A stretch of 64,000 nt of DNA from Amborella trichopoda. Lineage: Eukaryota; Streptophyta; Magnoliopsida; Amborellales; Amborellaceae. The position numbers were made by a program, and so were the translations under genes. The stretch lies in NCBI RefSeq assembly GCF_000471905.2, contig NW_006496520.1, forward strand, positions 119,728 to 183,727, in the 5' to 3' direction. Positions within the stretch are counted from its first letter, which is position 1; every line of letters starts with the position of its first letter. The notes beneath the pieces are model-generated. The model did no database searches and was not told where the DNA came from. It saw nothing but the letters and a program-made list of their open reading frames with translations. Of this stretch, positions 11,154 to 21,471 are shown piece by piece.

Positions 11154-13143
11154 TGTCACAACCCCACTCCCTGGCCCCTGTTGGAGGGCGACAGTGCACG
11201 GGATCACGACTGAAGATCGCGAAAGTTACTCAGGTGGGAGTGGCTCAAAGAATGAAAATACAGAATCAAGAGAAAACCATGAAAGAAAACTAGAAGAAAA
11301 CCATACAACAAACAAAATATCAATCCAAAAGAACAACCATCTCATTCATTCACATATCAAAGAGTCTTTACAATTTCTTTCAAGGCACTACTGGCCCAAA
11401 ATACACAAAATGCAATGTTCTTCATATGCTGAGACCACCAAAAACATACTATGAAAGTCTTCAGAGGACAACATTTCAACTTATCGACTTTTAACTTGAA
11501 CCCTCAAACTGTCACCCACCTTAAGCACAGATGCCACCAACCTTCACTCTACAGTTATGAAATTTAAGATGGGATGATATAAAAGCTCAGTAAGTGGATC
11601 TACACTAATGCATCTCAACTAACATAACAATGATAACAAAATGCAATGCATATAAAATCACCAGGTATCAAATGAATCCTTCAATATGCTTCTCATCATT
11701 CTAACAGTAATATGATAAAAGCAGTCTAATACACAATGCATAAGTCACAATCACCTAACTTAAAGCAAAGTAATGAGGACAACATATCATAGGTATAGTT
11801 AAAAGTTCATGTAGAAGCTTAAATAAGACAAGCAAACCGATCAATTTACTCTTGAAGTAGAAGCGACATCAGTCAGGCTAAGCCAATCCTGAACTTAGGA
11901 CTTCTACCCTCACTCAGGAGGGAGGATAATGACAAGTGGGTAAATCCACTTCGTAATATCCTCACTCACATACACAATCCCTAGTGCGCTTTGGGGTTTC
12001 GATAGGCACTGGCCTTGCAAGACTCGACCCTCTTGTTATGCCCTTCTGGTGAGAGAGAGTTACACTAACATTAGGTAACCCAATGCGTAGTGTCCACACA
12101 AATCTGGGGGGGGGCGACCCTCCCAACTACACACATCCTGAGTCCTGTCCCATCATGGGGAGTCAGAAGAAGATCGCAGCTGCCGATACCATCATTCACT
12201 TGAAATTCACACATAACATGCATTTCTTACATAATCTAAAAGTCATACATTCATTCTCAACATCCACCATTATCATAAAAACAAAGCCCTAAACATATAC
12301 TCATTGCACATTACACATGCATAAATCCTTATTACACATGCATAAATCCTCATGCATCTTTATGACTACCATGCAATGGTGATGGATCCACTTACTTAAA
12401 CAACAATGGTGTCCTCTCCACTTCTCTTTACACAGCTCTCACCCGCCCAACAATGGTTGCCTACCAACAGTCACTTCTTCGAACCTTGCCTTAGAGAGAG
12501 AGATAAGGAGAACAAAAATGAGTGGTGTGGGTTAGAGAAGAGGCTTAAGTACTCTTGAAGGTCGGGTGGTTGTCCAATTGGCGCCAAAAGGCTTAAAATT
12601 CTAGACAAGTGGCTACAAGTCAGCATGCACTCTACAAGTGGCTCTCACAGCTCATGCATGTCAGAAACACCGGCGATAGTGACCAACCGGCGATAGCCCA
12701 CTCTTCGCGTGACATTACCACTTGTGTGTATCGTGCTTCCTTCACTTCACCACGTGTGCTCCCTCTTCGTCACGCGCTCCTTCCTTTCGCCCCGTCACAC
12801 ATCCTTCACTTCTCCATGTGCGTTCCCTCTTTGTTTCGCGCTCCTTCCTTTTGCCGTGTCGCGTGTCCTTCACTTCACCACGTACGCTCCATATTTGTTG
12901 AACACTCCTTCCTTTCACCGCGTTGCTTGTCCTTCACTTCGTCGCTTGCGCTCCCTCTTCACCGTGCTCCTTCCTTTTACCTATCTTCCGCAAACACCTT
13001 CGCTGCGCCACCTATCGCCGCGTGACTCACACTGCCGCATGCCCCATCACCGCACGACTCTTCTCTCCCACTATCGCAGTGCGGCCCTCACTCTACTTAT
13101 CCCCCAATGCACTCAATCAGTCGGGATAGTCCGGGTCCTTACA
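11154..13143 (-). mobile_element. Solo LTR (1990 bp), inserted in an older LTR
   Basis: On the plus strand it begins TGTCACAACCCC and ends GGGTCCTTACA, with TCGGG immediately on both sides (11149-11153 and 13144-13148), a 5-bp target duplication. It matches 53044-54492 in the same orientation and 54493-57540 in the opposite one. The latter is followed by a tRNA primer site, so the true orientation of this copy is minus. Sequence of the host LTR resumes on either side. No internal region is present, which is the known product of recombination between the two LTRs of one element. The family is probably a Ty3/gypsy chromovirus of the Tekay/Del type, judged from the TGTCACGACCCC-type ends. Confidence 0.85.
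12735..12990 (-). repeat. 66-bp minisatellite in the solo LTR
   Basis: About four degenerate units of roughly 60-66 bp. Each contains CCTTCACTTCACCACGTGYG, then GCTCCCTCTTYGT, then CGCTCCTTCCTTT. It occupies the same region of the LTR as the unrelated 26-bp array at 54.6 kb, so this part of the LTR family changes quickly. Confidence 0.65.
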
Positions 13144-13219
13144 TCGGGTCCATCTCTAAACCCGGAACCATGCCACCAATTTGAACCGATCTGGAGGGCG
13201 AGATTGAGGCACCTAAGCA

Positions 13220-16043
13220 AGGGCGGCAGAAGAGATTCGTCGGGCGATCCGTTGATGATGTTTTATTGGCAGCAGGGTGGCAAAAGATTTGACCATGATG
13301 CTTTGAAAGTGTCACTTGGAAAGCGAGGCATCAGAAGACTTAAATGGCAGTCAAACAGGCCATCGTTATAATGACACGTGTCCATGTGGTTGGGCGACGT
13401 GCTGCTCGAGAAGCGGCGAGCTTTGATGATGGGCATATGGTTGCTATAAAAAGAGGTAAGACCGGAGAGCATGAGGGCCGCTCTTCCCCTTGTCTTTGCA
13501 AAGTTCCTTTCTTACAACTCCTGTTGGTGGATGATGTGCGAAGACTTTTCTTTCTTTTGTGCTTCGTCGAGAGGCTAGGTCCTATGTTGGGGCTGGTTAT
13601 CAGGTCAAGGCTTTTAGCGTGTGTCCGAGCGTTAGGCGTTTGCGTGAAGATGTTTGACCTAGCAGAAGGCGACTGTGGATCTATACTAGATGGTGGGCCT
13701 GTGACTTTAGGGCTCCTCTATTTGTACGAAATCCATGACGTAAGGCTCATGGCCATGTGTAAGATGTGGAGGGCCAGCCACCCTGAATCCTGACATACCT
13801 TTTTAGGTATGAAGGTAAATTGCAGGGGTAGTGGCTGGCCTATCCTTCGTGATGATGGCCGACCTATTGGAGGATCGGGTCGGCCTGTTGGTTCGGCACT
13901 TGGATGAACGATAGGTTCATGCAGTAGGGCCCTTGTTGTTTGGGCTTTTGCTTGTTGCTACTCGGGTAACCAAGTTCTGGCCCTTTTCCCTCGCCGAAGG
14001 GCACTAAAAAAGAAGAGGCCCTCCTTTTTTTCTTCAAGTCTTGCTTGCATAGATGGACACAACCTCTTAGAAGGCACCACCGCTATGAGAAGGCGACGGA
14101 GCCACTAAAGGGGGTGGATTCATTCCAGAATGGATGTACTTGTTTTTTCTTGAAGTTACAGATTTTATTGTAACAACAATATTGTAATCCATTAATAAAA
14201 TCCTCCTTCACCTTGAATTCTCCTTCTTTGCCTTGTGCGCCTGTGTGTGCAGCCATCGAGCTGCTTTCTTTCCTTGTCTCAGTTCTTATCCCTGTGTGTG
14301 TGGGCGCGATAAGGAACGAAGTCTGCTTGCCCGCCGAGTGTAGCGGTGCATGAGTGCACACCAAGCTTTTGAGTGGGCCCAGGATTTGTACAGGCCGAGA
14401 GGGAAAGAGTTGCATACCTGAGGGGCATTTTTCCGATGGTAGGTGCGCCGTTTTCGATTGGTGCGCCGTTTTTGATGATCTGCATCACGCATGCGAAACA
14501 GTAAATGCTGAATGAGAGGACTGCATTGGCGTCGTACGACAACATGATTACGTGTCCTCGATGCTCCCTCAGGACAGAGCGTGATCTTTAGCATTTGCAG
14601 AATGTCGCTTCACGTGATGTTTTTAATTTCGTACCTCTGAGTCATGTGACATTTCACTCGTGCGATGCTTCAATTTACGTGCCGATTGTGCTTCGGTGTC
14701 CCGTTTTCGACACTTCGGCATGTGTGCGACCAACGTTCTCTCATGATTGGGCCACACATCGTTTTGTTGATTCTCACTCCTATCTTTACAAAAAGGGGTG
14801 TGCCAGGACGACTTTCACTTTCCTCAAGGATTTTCATTTGAATTAGAAGAAGCCTAGTCCCCTTTCTGTCTACTTCCCTTCCTCATCAGCATTTTTGGTG
14901 TAGAGTTTCTTGTTACGTTCCTGCATCGACGATGGCTGACACCAGCTTGACTCCTCCTCCAGGTAATTCGGCTTCTTTGCTTGCGTTTGTGCGCGCGTGG
15001 CCATCACGCTTCTTTTCTTCTTAGGTTTGACCCCCTCTTCTTTTGCAACGGCCAAGTGTGCAAAGATGGAGGTTTCCCTGATTATGTCCTCTCCCTAGGT
15101 GACACCGATGCTGATTGGGGTTGAGGCTGAGGGACACATCTCATGTGCCAGCCTAGCAGCTTCGGGGACTCCTGTTCCGGGTGGTTCGAGGGCATCATGG
15201 TGGATGACATCTAACCCGTCGATCCCTTTTTCAACACTGTTAGTTCCACCAGGTTTTGAGGTTTTCACCTCGAGTGCACGAGCAGGGGAGCCCTTGTCCA
15301 AGCATTTTGTAGCCTACTCCGTGTCTTTAGCTCTCATGGGCGGGGATCCCATGCATGATGTTCTACCCTCTACTTCTTCTGGTCGTGTTACCCTTGCTCC
15401 ATCGACATCAGAGGCTGGAAGGCTCACCATGAGGCACATAGTTCGGGCGGCCTTCCAGGGAATGAGAGAATGAGCTCTTCCTAATCGCAAGAAGGAGGGA
15501 CATGAGAGAATGAGCTCTTCCTAATCTCAAGAAGGAGGTTTGCATGATGGGCATAGAAGCTGTGTATTCTAAAGAGAAAACCTTTGACCAGCTGAAGGAG
15601 TTGCTGAGGGATCTCAGGGATTGGGGATCTGCAGCCCTCTTAAGAGAGGTAGCAATGCCGAAGATCTTCAATGCACGGATAGCCTTACGAGAGAGATTGG
15701 CGAAGCAGCCAACGTTCCTACAAGATTATGAGGTGGAGAAGGAGCGGCTTACTGCCAGGAACGCTCGCTCAGTCGAGGAAGAGGTTGAACTCTCTCATGA
15801 GCTAGTGGACATAGAGGATGAGATCACATCCCTGCAAGTCCGCACGGTTAATTTGAGAGCTTGCTGACATTAGAATAGGGAAGTGAGGACCGTGAGGTCT
15901 TGCAGACTAGTGCGTGTGGGCTCCAATGTGGAGAAGCTCCTTAGTTCGTCCGAGAGAGTCACAAAGAGCGGTTCTCTCTTTGAAGAGCAAAAGAAAGCAG
16001 CGCTAGAAGATGCATAGGTTCTGAGGGCGAAGATGTGAGAAGC
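13220..16043 (+). other. Insert between two Tat-like LTRs, with no pol
   Basis: 2.8 kb lie between the end of one plus-strand LTR (13219) and the start of the next (16044). No reverse transcriptase, integrase or protease is visible. 13230-14050 and 14100-14850 hold no recognised gene. A gene-like part starts near 14932. Just before 16044 the sequence is purine rich (GAGGGCGAAGATGTGAGAAG), as expected of a polypurine tract. If the two LTRs belong together, this would be a non-autonomous element with foreign cargo. The two LTRs are, however, strongly diverged. Confidence 0.35.
14932..15867 (+). pseudogene. Gene-like fragment with coiled-coil tail, unrecognised
   Basis: An ATG at 14932 begins MADTSLTPPP and is followed at once by a GT that could be a splice donor; an AG near 15098 precedes the next open stretch. 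Frame 15099-15473 contains GFEVFTSSARAGEPLSKHF. Frame 15544-15867 encodes a charged helical stretch (LRERLAKQPTFLQDYEVEKE, then EEEVELSHELVDIEDEITSL) that looks like a coiled coil. I do not recognise the protein. The layout of a Ser/Pro-rich middle and a coiled-coil tail resembles plant-mobile-domain proteins carried by some plant transposons, but that is a weak guess. A 42-bp tandem duplication at about 15462-15540 separates the two frames. No terminator or neighbouring host gene is seen. Confidence 0.3.
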
Positions 16044-17353
16044 TGTTTGAAGATATTTTTCAGCACCTTGTGCCCCTAGCGCGAATAAAGAGAAGCCAGG
16101 CTAATAAAGCCTTGATTCACAAGTGGAATTTTCAATAGTCATGGAATTGCCCAAGAATGAGTGAAAATATTCTTAAGGACTTCATAAGGTCGTCTGCCAA
16201 GTTTCATCATAATCCGACATGTCTAAGGTAGTGCAGATGAAGAAATAGTTTGAGAAAAATCAGTCTCTAGTACCTTGAAACGGACCCTATAACTGGAATC
16301 CTATTATTGGAGCATCAAATAGCTATGGGACCACCGTCATTGGATCCGAGATGGTCGAAAACCCCTAAGGGTCAAGTTTTGGCTCAATCAAATGCTCCAG
16401 GACAAAGTTATGGCCAAATTACTAAAAAAGGTAGGCCGCACGCTATTCTCATGCACCCTCCATGCACTAGTTGGCACTAATGAAGACTGGTTTTCATATT
16501 TCCAGGCTCAAATTTGGAAGACCGTATCTCCCTCGTCTTGAGTCAGATCGAGCCCAAATTTTTGGGAGCATGTTTATCTCGTCATGCTGAGCGTTTTGAT
16601 ATGTGGTACGGCCCACGACGTTCCCCGAGCAGAGAGAAATGCTAGAGTGAAGTTGACGATTCATGGTAAAAGTTGCAGAAAAACCAGCAGTGACACACCT
16701 TGATCAATTGACCATATCACGGTGCTCGCAAAACAGATCGACATGAAACTAGTTCCATTGCGTGCTCAAGGTCTGAGGCTACGTCCGAGCCAAACCTCGT
16801 ATGTGATGAACGGTTGGATTCATTGCACAAAGACGATGAATTTTCTGCAAATTCGGCCACTGGAGTTCAGATTCCGACAAAAAAAAGCGAAAAATCGTCG
16901 TTTAGGCACGAAATCGAGCTGCGTTTGTTGCCAAATGATAGTGACAGTGTGCTCATAATAATTCTGTGGAGAAATCTTGAAGACATGTCGAGAAACGGGC
17001 ACAATCTTGATCTAAAGATCGCAAGTTTCTCACAAATTTTACATCTCCTAATCGTGGCCTGAAAATACGATCCGTGATTTGAAATGGGTATAACACGATC
17101 GTCATTTTGAGTCCAACAAGAAAACAATCATCTTTTGGTTGAATGAGAGACGGAGTAACCTTGAATCAGCCTTGGAAGATTGCACGTGTTCTAGGGCAAT
17201 AGCAGGGATTGAATTGTAATTACGTGAATTGTTAGGCAAGGGCAAAATTGTCATTTTGCTACCATTTTTAAAATTTATTTTAATTCAATTAAATTGTAAT
17301 TTTCAATAATTAGGATGAATTTTGGGCATCCAACCATGTTTGGGCCCCACCTC

Positions 17354-17361
17354 TATATATA
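17354..17361 (+). promoter_or_regulatory. TATA box of the plus-strand LTR
   Basis: TATATATA, with a CT-rich transcribed region following on the same strand. It has the same position relative to the LTR as the TATA boxes at 9232 and 5908. Confidence 0.55.
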
Positions 17362-17869
17362 CACGTGATATCTCAATGTAATGGACCCCCATTGAATGAA
17401 TAAGAATTAAGGCTTTAGCTTGAGTTTGTTGGCCACGTTCTGGAGAGAGAAAGAGGAGAGGGAAGAAAAGGTTTGGTACCCTTAGGATGAGGTAATTTTC
17501 TCTCTCTTCTTCTTTTTTCTCTCTCTTCTTCTTTCTTTTCTCTCTCCTCATCTTTTTTTCTCTCTCTTCTTCTTTCTTTCTCTCTCATCTTCTTTCTTTC
17601 CCTCTATTCTTCTTTCTGTGTTTTTCTCCCTTCTGTCAATCTATCTGGGATGAGTACAGTGAGTCAGGCCCTTTGCCGAGTGGTGAGTCAGGTCTCTGTC
17701 CAAATTCCTTCTCCTCCCGTTGTGCACAACGGTGCCCACCGCCGCGCATGACGTATCTCGCCCCATTCTTTGACAAAGATACTGGACCGGGCCCTTTTTT
17801 GAGTGGCGGGCCAAGTCATGTACGAGTCCTTCTTGAGATGCACGGCGATGCTTATCGCCGCGCATGTCT

Positions 17870-18190
17870 TTTCTTCTCTCTCTCTTTCACTCATCATGCA
17901 CGACAGTGATTATTGCTGTCCATGATCTCTTTTCATCTCTCTCTCTCCTGTCTTGCACGGCAGTGATTATCGTTGTGCATGACTTTTCTCATCTCTCTCC
18001 TGTCATGGACAACAGAGCTTATCATCGTCCATGTTCATTCTCATTCTGTCTCCTGTCATGGACAGCAGAGCTTATCACCGTCCATGCTCTTTCTCTTTCT
18101 CTCTCTCCTGTCATGGACGTCAGAGCCTACCGCCGTCCATGACTTCCTCTCATCTCTCTCTTTCCTGTCATGCATGGTAGTGCTCACCGC
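17870..18190 (+). repeat. Hairpin minisatellite in the LTR, 53-58 bp units
   Basis: About six units. Three consecutive ones carry a perfect 7-bp stem CATGGAC/GTCCATG around a 16-nt loop with AGAGCYTAYC: 18004-18033, 18057-18086 and 18112-18141. The flanking units have diverged arms (GCACGACAGTG with TGCTGTCCATG). Spacers are CTCTCTCTCCTGT-like. It is the counterpart of the array at 4660-5380. Confidence 0.8.
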
Positions 18191-19608
18191 TGCGCATGAC
18201 TTTTCTCCTCTCCTCTTCTTCTCTCTCATCTTCCCTCTCATATATTCCTTCTCTCTCTTCTCTCTCATCTTCCCTCTCCTCTGCCTTCTTTCTCTTTTCT
18301 TTTTCTTCTGTCCTCTCTCTCTTCTCTCTCTTCTTTCCCCTCTTCTCATTCTTTTCTCACTCTTTTGACCTCTCTCTCTTATCTCTCCTCTTTTTTCTTT
18401 CTCTCTCTTCCCTCTCTCCTTTTCTCTGTCTCTTCTCTAACTCTTCCTCTTCCCCCTCTTTTCTCTTCTCTTTTCTCTTCTCTCTCTTCTCTCTTCACTT
18501 TTCTTCTCTCGTTTGACCATAGGACAAGTTAAGCCTTGCGCTGCCAAGTTAGTCTTGTCATCAAGCAATTTAGCTACAGCACTGGTCTGAGAGTCACCAT
18601 GCCCATATAGCTGCTACGTCAAGCTAACCGTGGTGCCAGATTAGTCAGTGTGTTGGTTTTATCATCGAGTAGTTTAGCCATTGTACCGGTCGAAACCACC
18701 ATGTCTGTCTAGCTACCACGCTAAATCAACCACTGCACTAGTCTTGCCCCTACGACAGTGTACCTACATGGTCAAATTTCTTCTTTCTCATTCATCTCTA
18801 TCATCTCTTTTCTCCTCATCTCTTCCCTTAGTTTATTTCTTCTTACTCTCCTTCCCTTTCTTGACTATATTAACCTTCATTTCTAAAACACACATTTCAT
18901 CTTTAAAGTACTATTTGAAAGCCATACTAGTCTTTGGAGCCATTTCTTTAAAGTACTAGTTGAAATCCATACCAGTCTTTAGAGCCCTTTCTTTAGAGAA
19001 CTGGTTGAAAGCCATACCAGTCTTTAAAGTTCCTTCCTTGGAGTATTGGGTGAAAAGTAAACCGGCCTCTAAGAGTTTAGTTGACAGCCATACTAACCTT
19101 TCATTTTCTAACATTTCCCCCCCCTGTCCCCTTCTTTCCTCTCATCCTTATTCTACTCTCTTTTCTTCATCTAAAGATCAGGTGAACATCATATTAGTCT
19201 CCATCTCTTTATTCTATCCCTCGAATGTACGCTTGTGTGCATTCACCTAAAGGCAAAGTGAGGCCCTTTAACCCACTTGTCTTGTATACTAACATGTGCA
19301 TGTGTGATTTCAGAAACAGGAGAGAACGGGTCAAGGAAGGCGATTGCAAACCAGTCGTAGGCTTGGGGGGCTTTCCATCGTGGTCTAAGAGGGCGCCCAT
19401 GTGAGTCAGCCCGAGTGCGTCACGAACCCAGGTGAAGTGTGTCCCACCTCACACCCTAATTCCTCTCTCACCGGTTACTGTACCTACCCTTGTTTTATAC
19501 ACAAGGTTCCCGAAAGAGCAGTCCCAAGGCTCGGGTTCTCTTTGAAACTTGAGACATGTGCCACTAGTTCAACCCGAACCAGGGGGTCGGGATCAAGGCA
19601 TCTAACCA

Positions 19609-19880
19609 GAAGCGCGTGACCGTGTTTTATGGTCTCTCTTTTTTCATCCTTGTACGGGCTTTAGCAGGTCGCCAACATTTTGTAACCTCTTTGCATGTGA
19701 ATAAGATGACCGTTTCCTTTTCTCTTCTTATTCTTGACGCTCAATCCGTTGAGGTTTTTCTTTTGCGTTCTTGCTTCAAGTTTTGTTTCCTACCGTCTTC
19801 GAGGAGGGGAGACGGGGAAAAAGCTTATTGGAAAGGCATTCAAATTCCCTTATGACTGTCACAAACACCCACTCGGGAAG
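19609..19880. other. Spacer after the LTR, no gene seen
   Basis: T-rich sequence that may be the start of a retroelement leader. No primer binding site or coding frame could be recognised. Confidence 0.3.
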
Positions 19881-19890
19881 AGTCTTCCCA

Positions 19891-20343
19891 ACGCTTATAG
19901 GCGAAAATAAACAGTACAGTGATTTCGCCTACCCTAATCACCTTCCAAAGTTCATCGCATGATCACAATTGTCTAATAGTGTTTTATATTTCATTTTTTT
20001 TCTACAAATCAGAATGATCTAAAATTTTGAGCGTGTGCTCATCCTAGTGAGGTGCACCTAATAAAAATATAAAAATAATAATTCGTGAAAATAAAATTAA
20101 CCAAGATACCTCTGAAACTTTTCGGGGGCATTTTGATCAATTGTTTTCATGTAAAATATTGTTTTTGATATTTTTCATAAATGCGCCACCTTTTTATGAA
20201 CACACGCTCCAAATTTTAGGTCATTCTAATTTGTAAAAACAAAAATAAAAAATAAAATACTACCTGACAATCGTAACAGTGCGATGAACTTTGGGCGGTG
20301 ATGAGGATAGGCAAAATCACTGTTCATTTTCGCCTATAGGCGT
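19891..20343. mobile_element. Fold-back MITE (about 453 bp)
   Basis: Both arms read ACGCYTATAGGCGAAAAT from the outside. They then continue with a GTGATTTYGCCTA stretch and CCAAAGTTCATCGCA, and further in with AGAATGAYCTAAAATTT and GAGCGTGTGYTCAT. The arms together cover nearly 200 bp each, so the element can fold on itself almost completely. It has no coding capacity. The outermost 10 bp (TCTTCCCA on the left, ACTACAAA on the right) are less alike, and no clear target duplication was found. A second, cut copy of one arm lies at 52984-53043. Confidence 0.75.
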
Positions 20344-21216
20344 TTTGTAGTTTTTTTTTTTTTTTTTTTTAAGAGGTAGTTTTAAAGTCATACTACTGTT
20401 ACTATAATGAGGCGAGTTTAAAGTCTTGCCTTCGAGACTGCTAGTAGTGCATGTTATTAAGGTTTCTTACTCATGTAGGGTGCACCCCAGACGGTCCTTG
20501 CAAGGGTGCATTGACCTTCCTCAGCGAAGAGGACCTGCCTTGGGATGAAGAAGAGGGGGGAAGAATCCCGTCCCATCAATGTCCGGGTCGCTGGGCTCTT
20601 TCGGATTCCCCTTCTTTCTTTAGGCGGACGGGGCTCTTAAGCTTGGGGCACGGGCATCATATCTGCCTAACAAGCCACGTCCCTTCCGATGTTCCTCACC
20701 TTTCTACGACCATGGTACACTTTCCATGGTGCAAGCACCTCTACTGGGGGTGCAGGAGGTGGAGGTCTCAAGAGTGCTTGGGGCAGGGCTTCGAACCTGT
20801 TCCGAGCTCTAATGAGATTGAGGCCCCTCCTCAGGAGCTTTTCTTAGAAACAAAGGTTGTTTGCCTATTAGGACTATCCACCTGCTTTGGAGATATCCTT
20901 GAAGGATGGATCTGAACCCATGGGAGTGACATAAGTTGTGGCCGCTACGCTAATGGTAGTGGCACCAAAGGCCTTGATTTTTGCTGGTAGTCCGCCCTTG
21001 CTTCTTTGGGGTGCAAGGCACTATCATCTCATGCTGCACTGATATGTCAAAGAGGGCAGGAAGCCAACAGGGTGGCAGTTCGGTCTCGGGAATCTCATCA
21101 TCTGATTCCTCCTAGAGTGTGACCATATGGGAGGCTTCGAGGGTTTCGAAAGCCTTTTTGAGGTCCTCGAGGTTGATTTTCCCCTTCTGGATTAAGGCCT
21201 CAATGTGGTCTTTTAG

Positions 21217-21471
21217 CTAGATGCAGTCTTGTACTGAGTGGCCCAACATTTGGTGGTAGTTGCAATAGTTGGTGTGGTTGACCCACTCCGCCTGATCCAA
21301 CCGTTTTCTAAGGGGAAGGACCACCATGTCCTGCTCAATCAGCATTCTCAGGAGGCTTGGCACCCATGCATTGTTGAAGTTGTACGGCCAATTGAGCTTC
21401 CACCCGAACTCTTCAGGCCGATAGTAGCCTTGTGGCGGAGGCACCCTGTTATAATCTTGTTTTTGGGGCAA
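21217..21471 (-). pseudogene. Tat gag knuckle region
   Basis: A minus-strand open stretch of 84 codons begins MPQKQDYNRVPPPQGYY, continues with VPSLLRMLIEQDMVVLP, and ends with CNYHQMLGHSVQDC in the Cys-x2-His-x4-His-x4-Cys pattern. The preceding LLRMLIEQ stretch matches LLRLLLEQNMIELP of the gag at 0.9-1.2 kb and LLETLLSKGMIKLP of the frame at 7.2-8.1 kb. Gag N-terminal parts lie to the right, up to about 22628, in other frames. Fossil. Confidence 0.6.

Larger units (their letters stand above)
8925..13219 (+). repeat. Tat-like LTR, 5'-shortened, split by a solo LTR
   Basis: 8925-11153 plus 13149-13219 align in order with the plus-strand LTR at 16044-19608, starting about 1 kb inside it. Shared landmarks are the GATCGTGGCC region, the TATA box, a CT-rich tract, an array of short units (9600-10120), repeats with TAGCCGTTGTACCGG (10180-10510), a stretch with CTAAGAGGGCG (near 11005), and the 3' end GAGGCACCTAAGCA at 13219. 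The middle (11154-13143) is an inserted solo LTR, and 13144-13148 is the duplicated target. The part to the left is a Tat 3' UTR, so this reads as a 3' LTR. It could instead be the 5' LTR of the short element that ends at 19608. Confidence 0.6.
16044..19608 (+). repeat. Plus-strand Tat-like LTR (3565 bp)
   Basis: It begins TGTTTGAAGATATTTTTCAG and ends AAGGCATCTAACCA. Both edges are set by where similarity to the reverse complement of 3774-7167 stops. In order it has an upstream region shared with that copy (TTGGATCCGA and ATGCTCCAGGACAAAGTTATG stretches), a TATA box at 17354, a CT-rich tract (17480-18520), hairpin units (17870-18190), repeats with TTTAGC and CACCATG (18540-18780), repeats of GTTGAAAGCCATACTAG type (18910-19100), and the conserved end. 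Whether it is a 3' LTR, a 5' LTR or solo is not settled; the sequence after 19608 carries no recognisable gag. Confidence 0.65.

Noticed and set aside
12609-13371. Overlapping frames of 138 and 220 codons
   Set aside because: Both fall in the 66-bp minisatellite of the solo LTR and run across its edge into another element.
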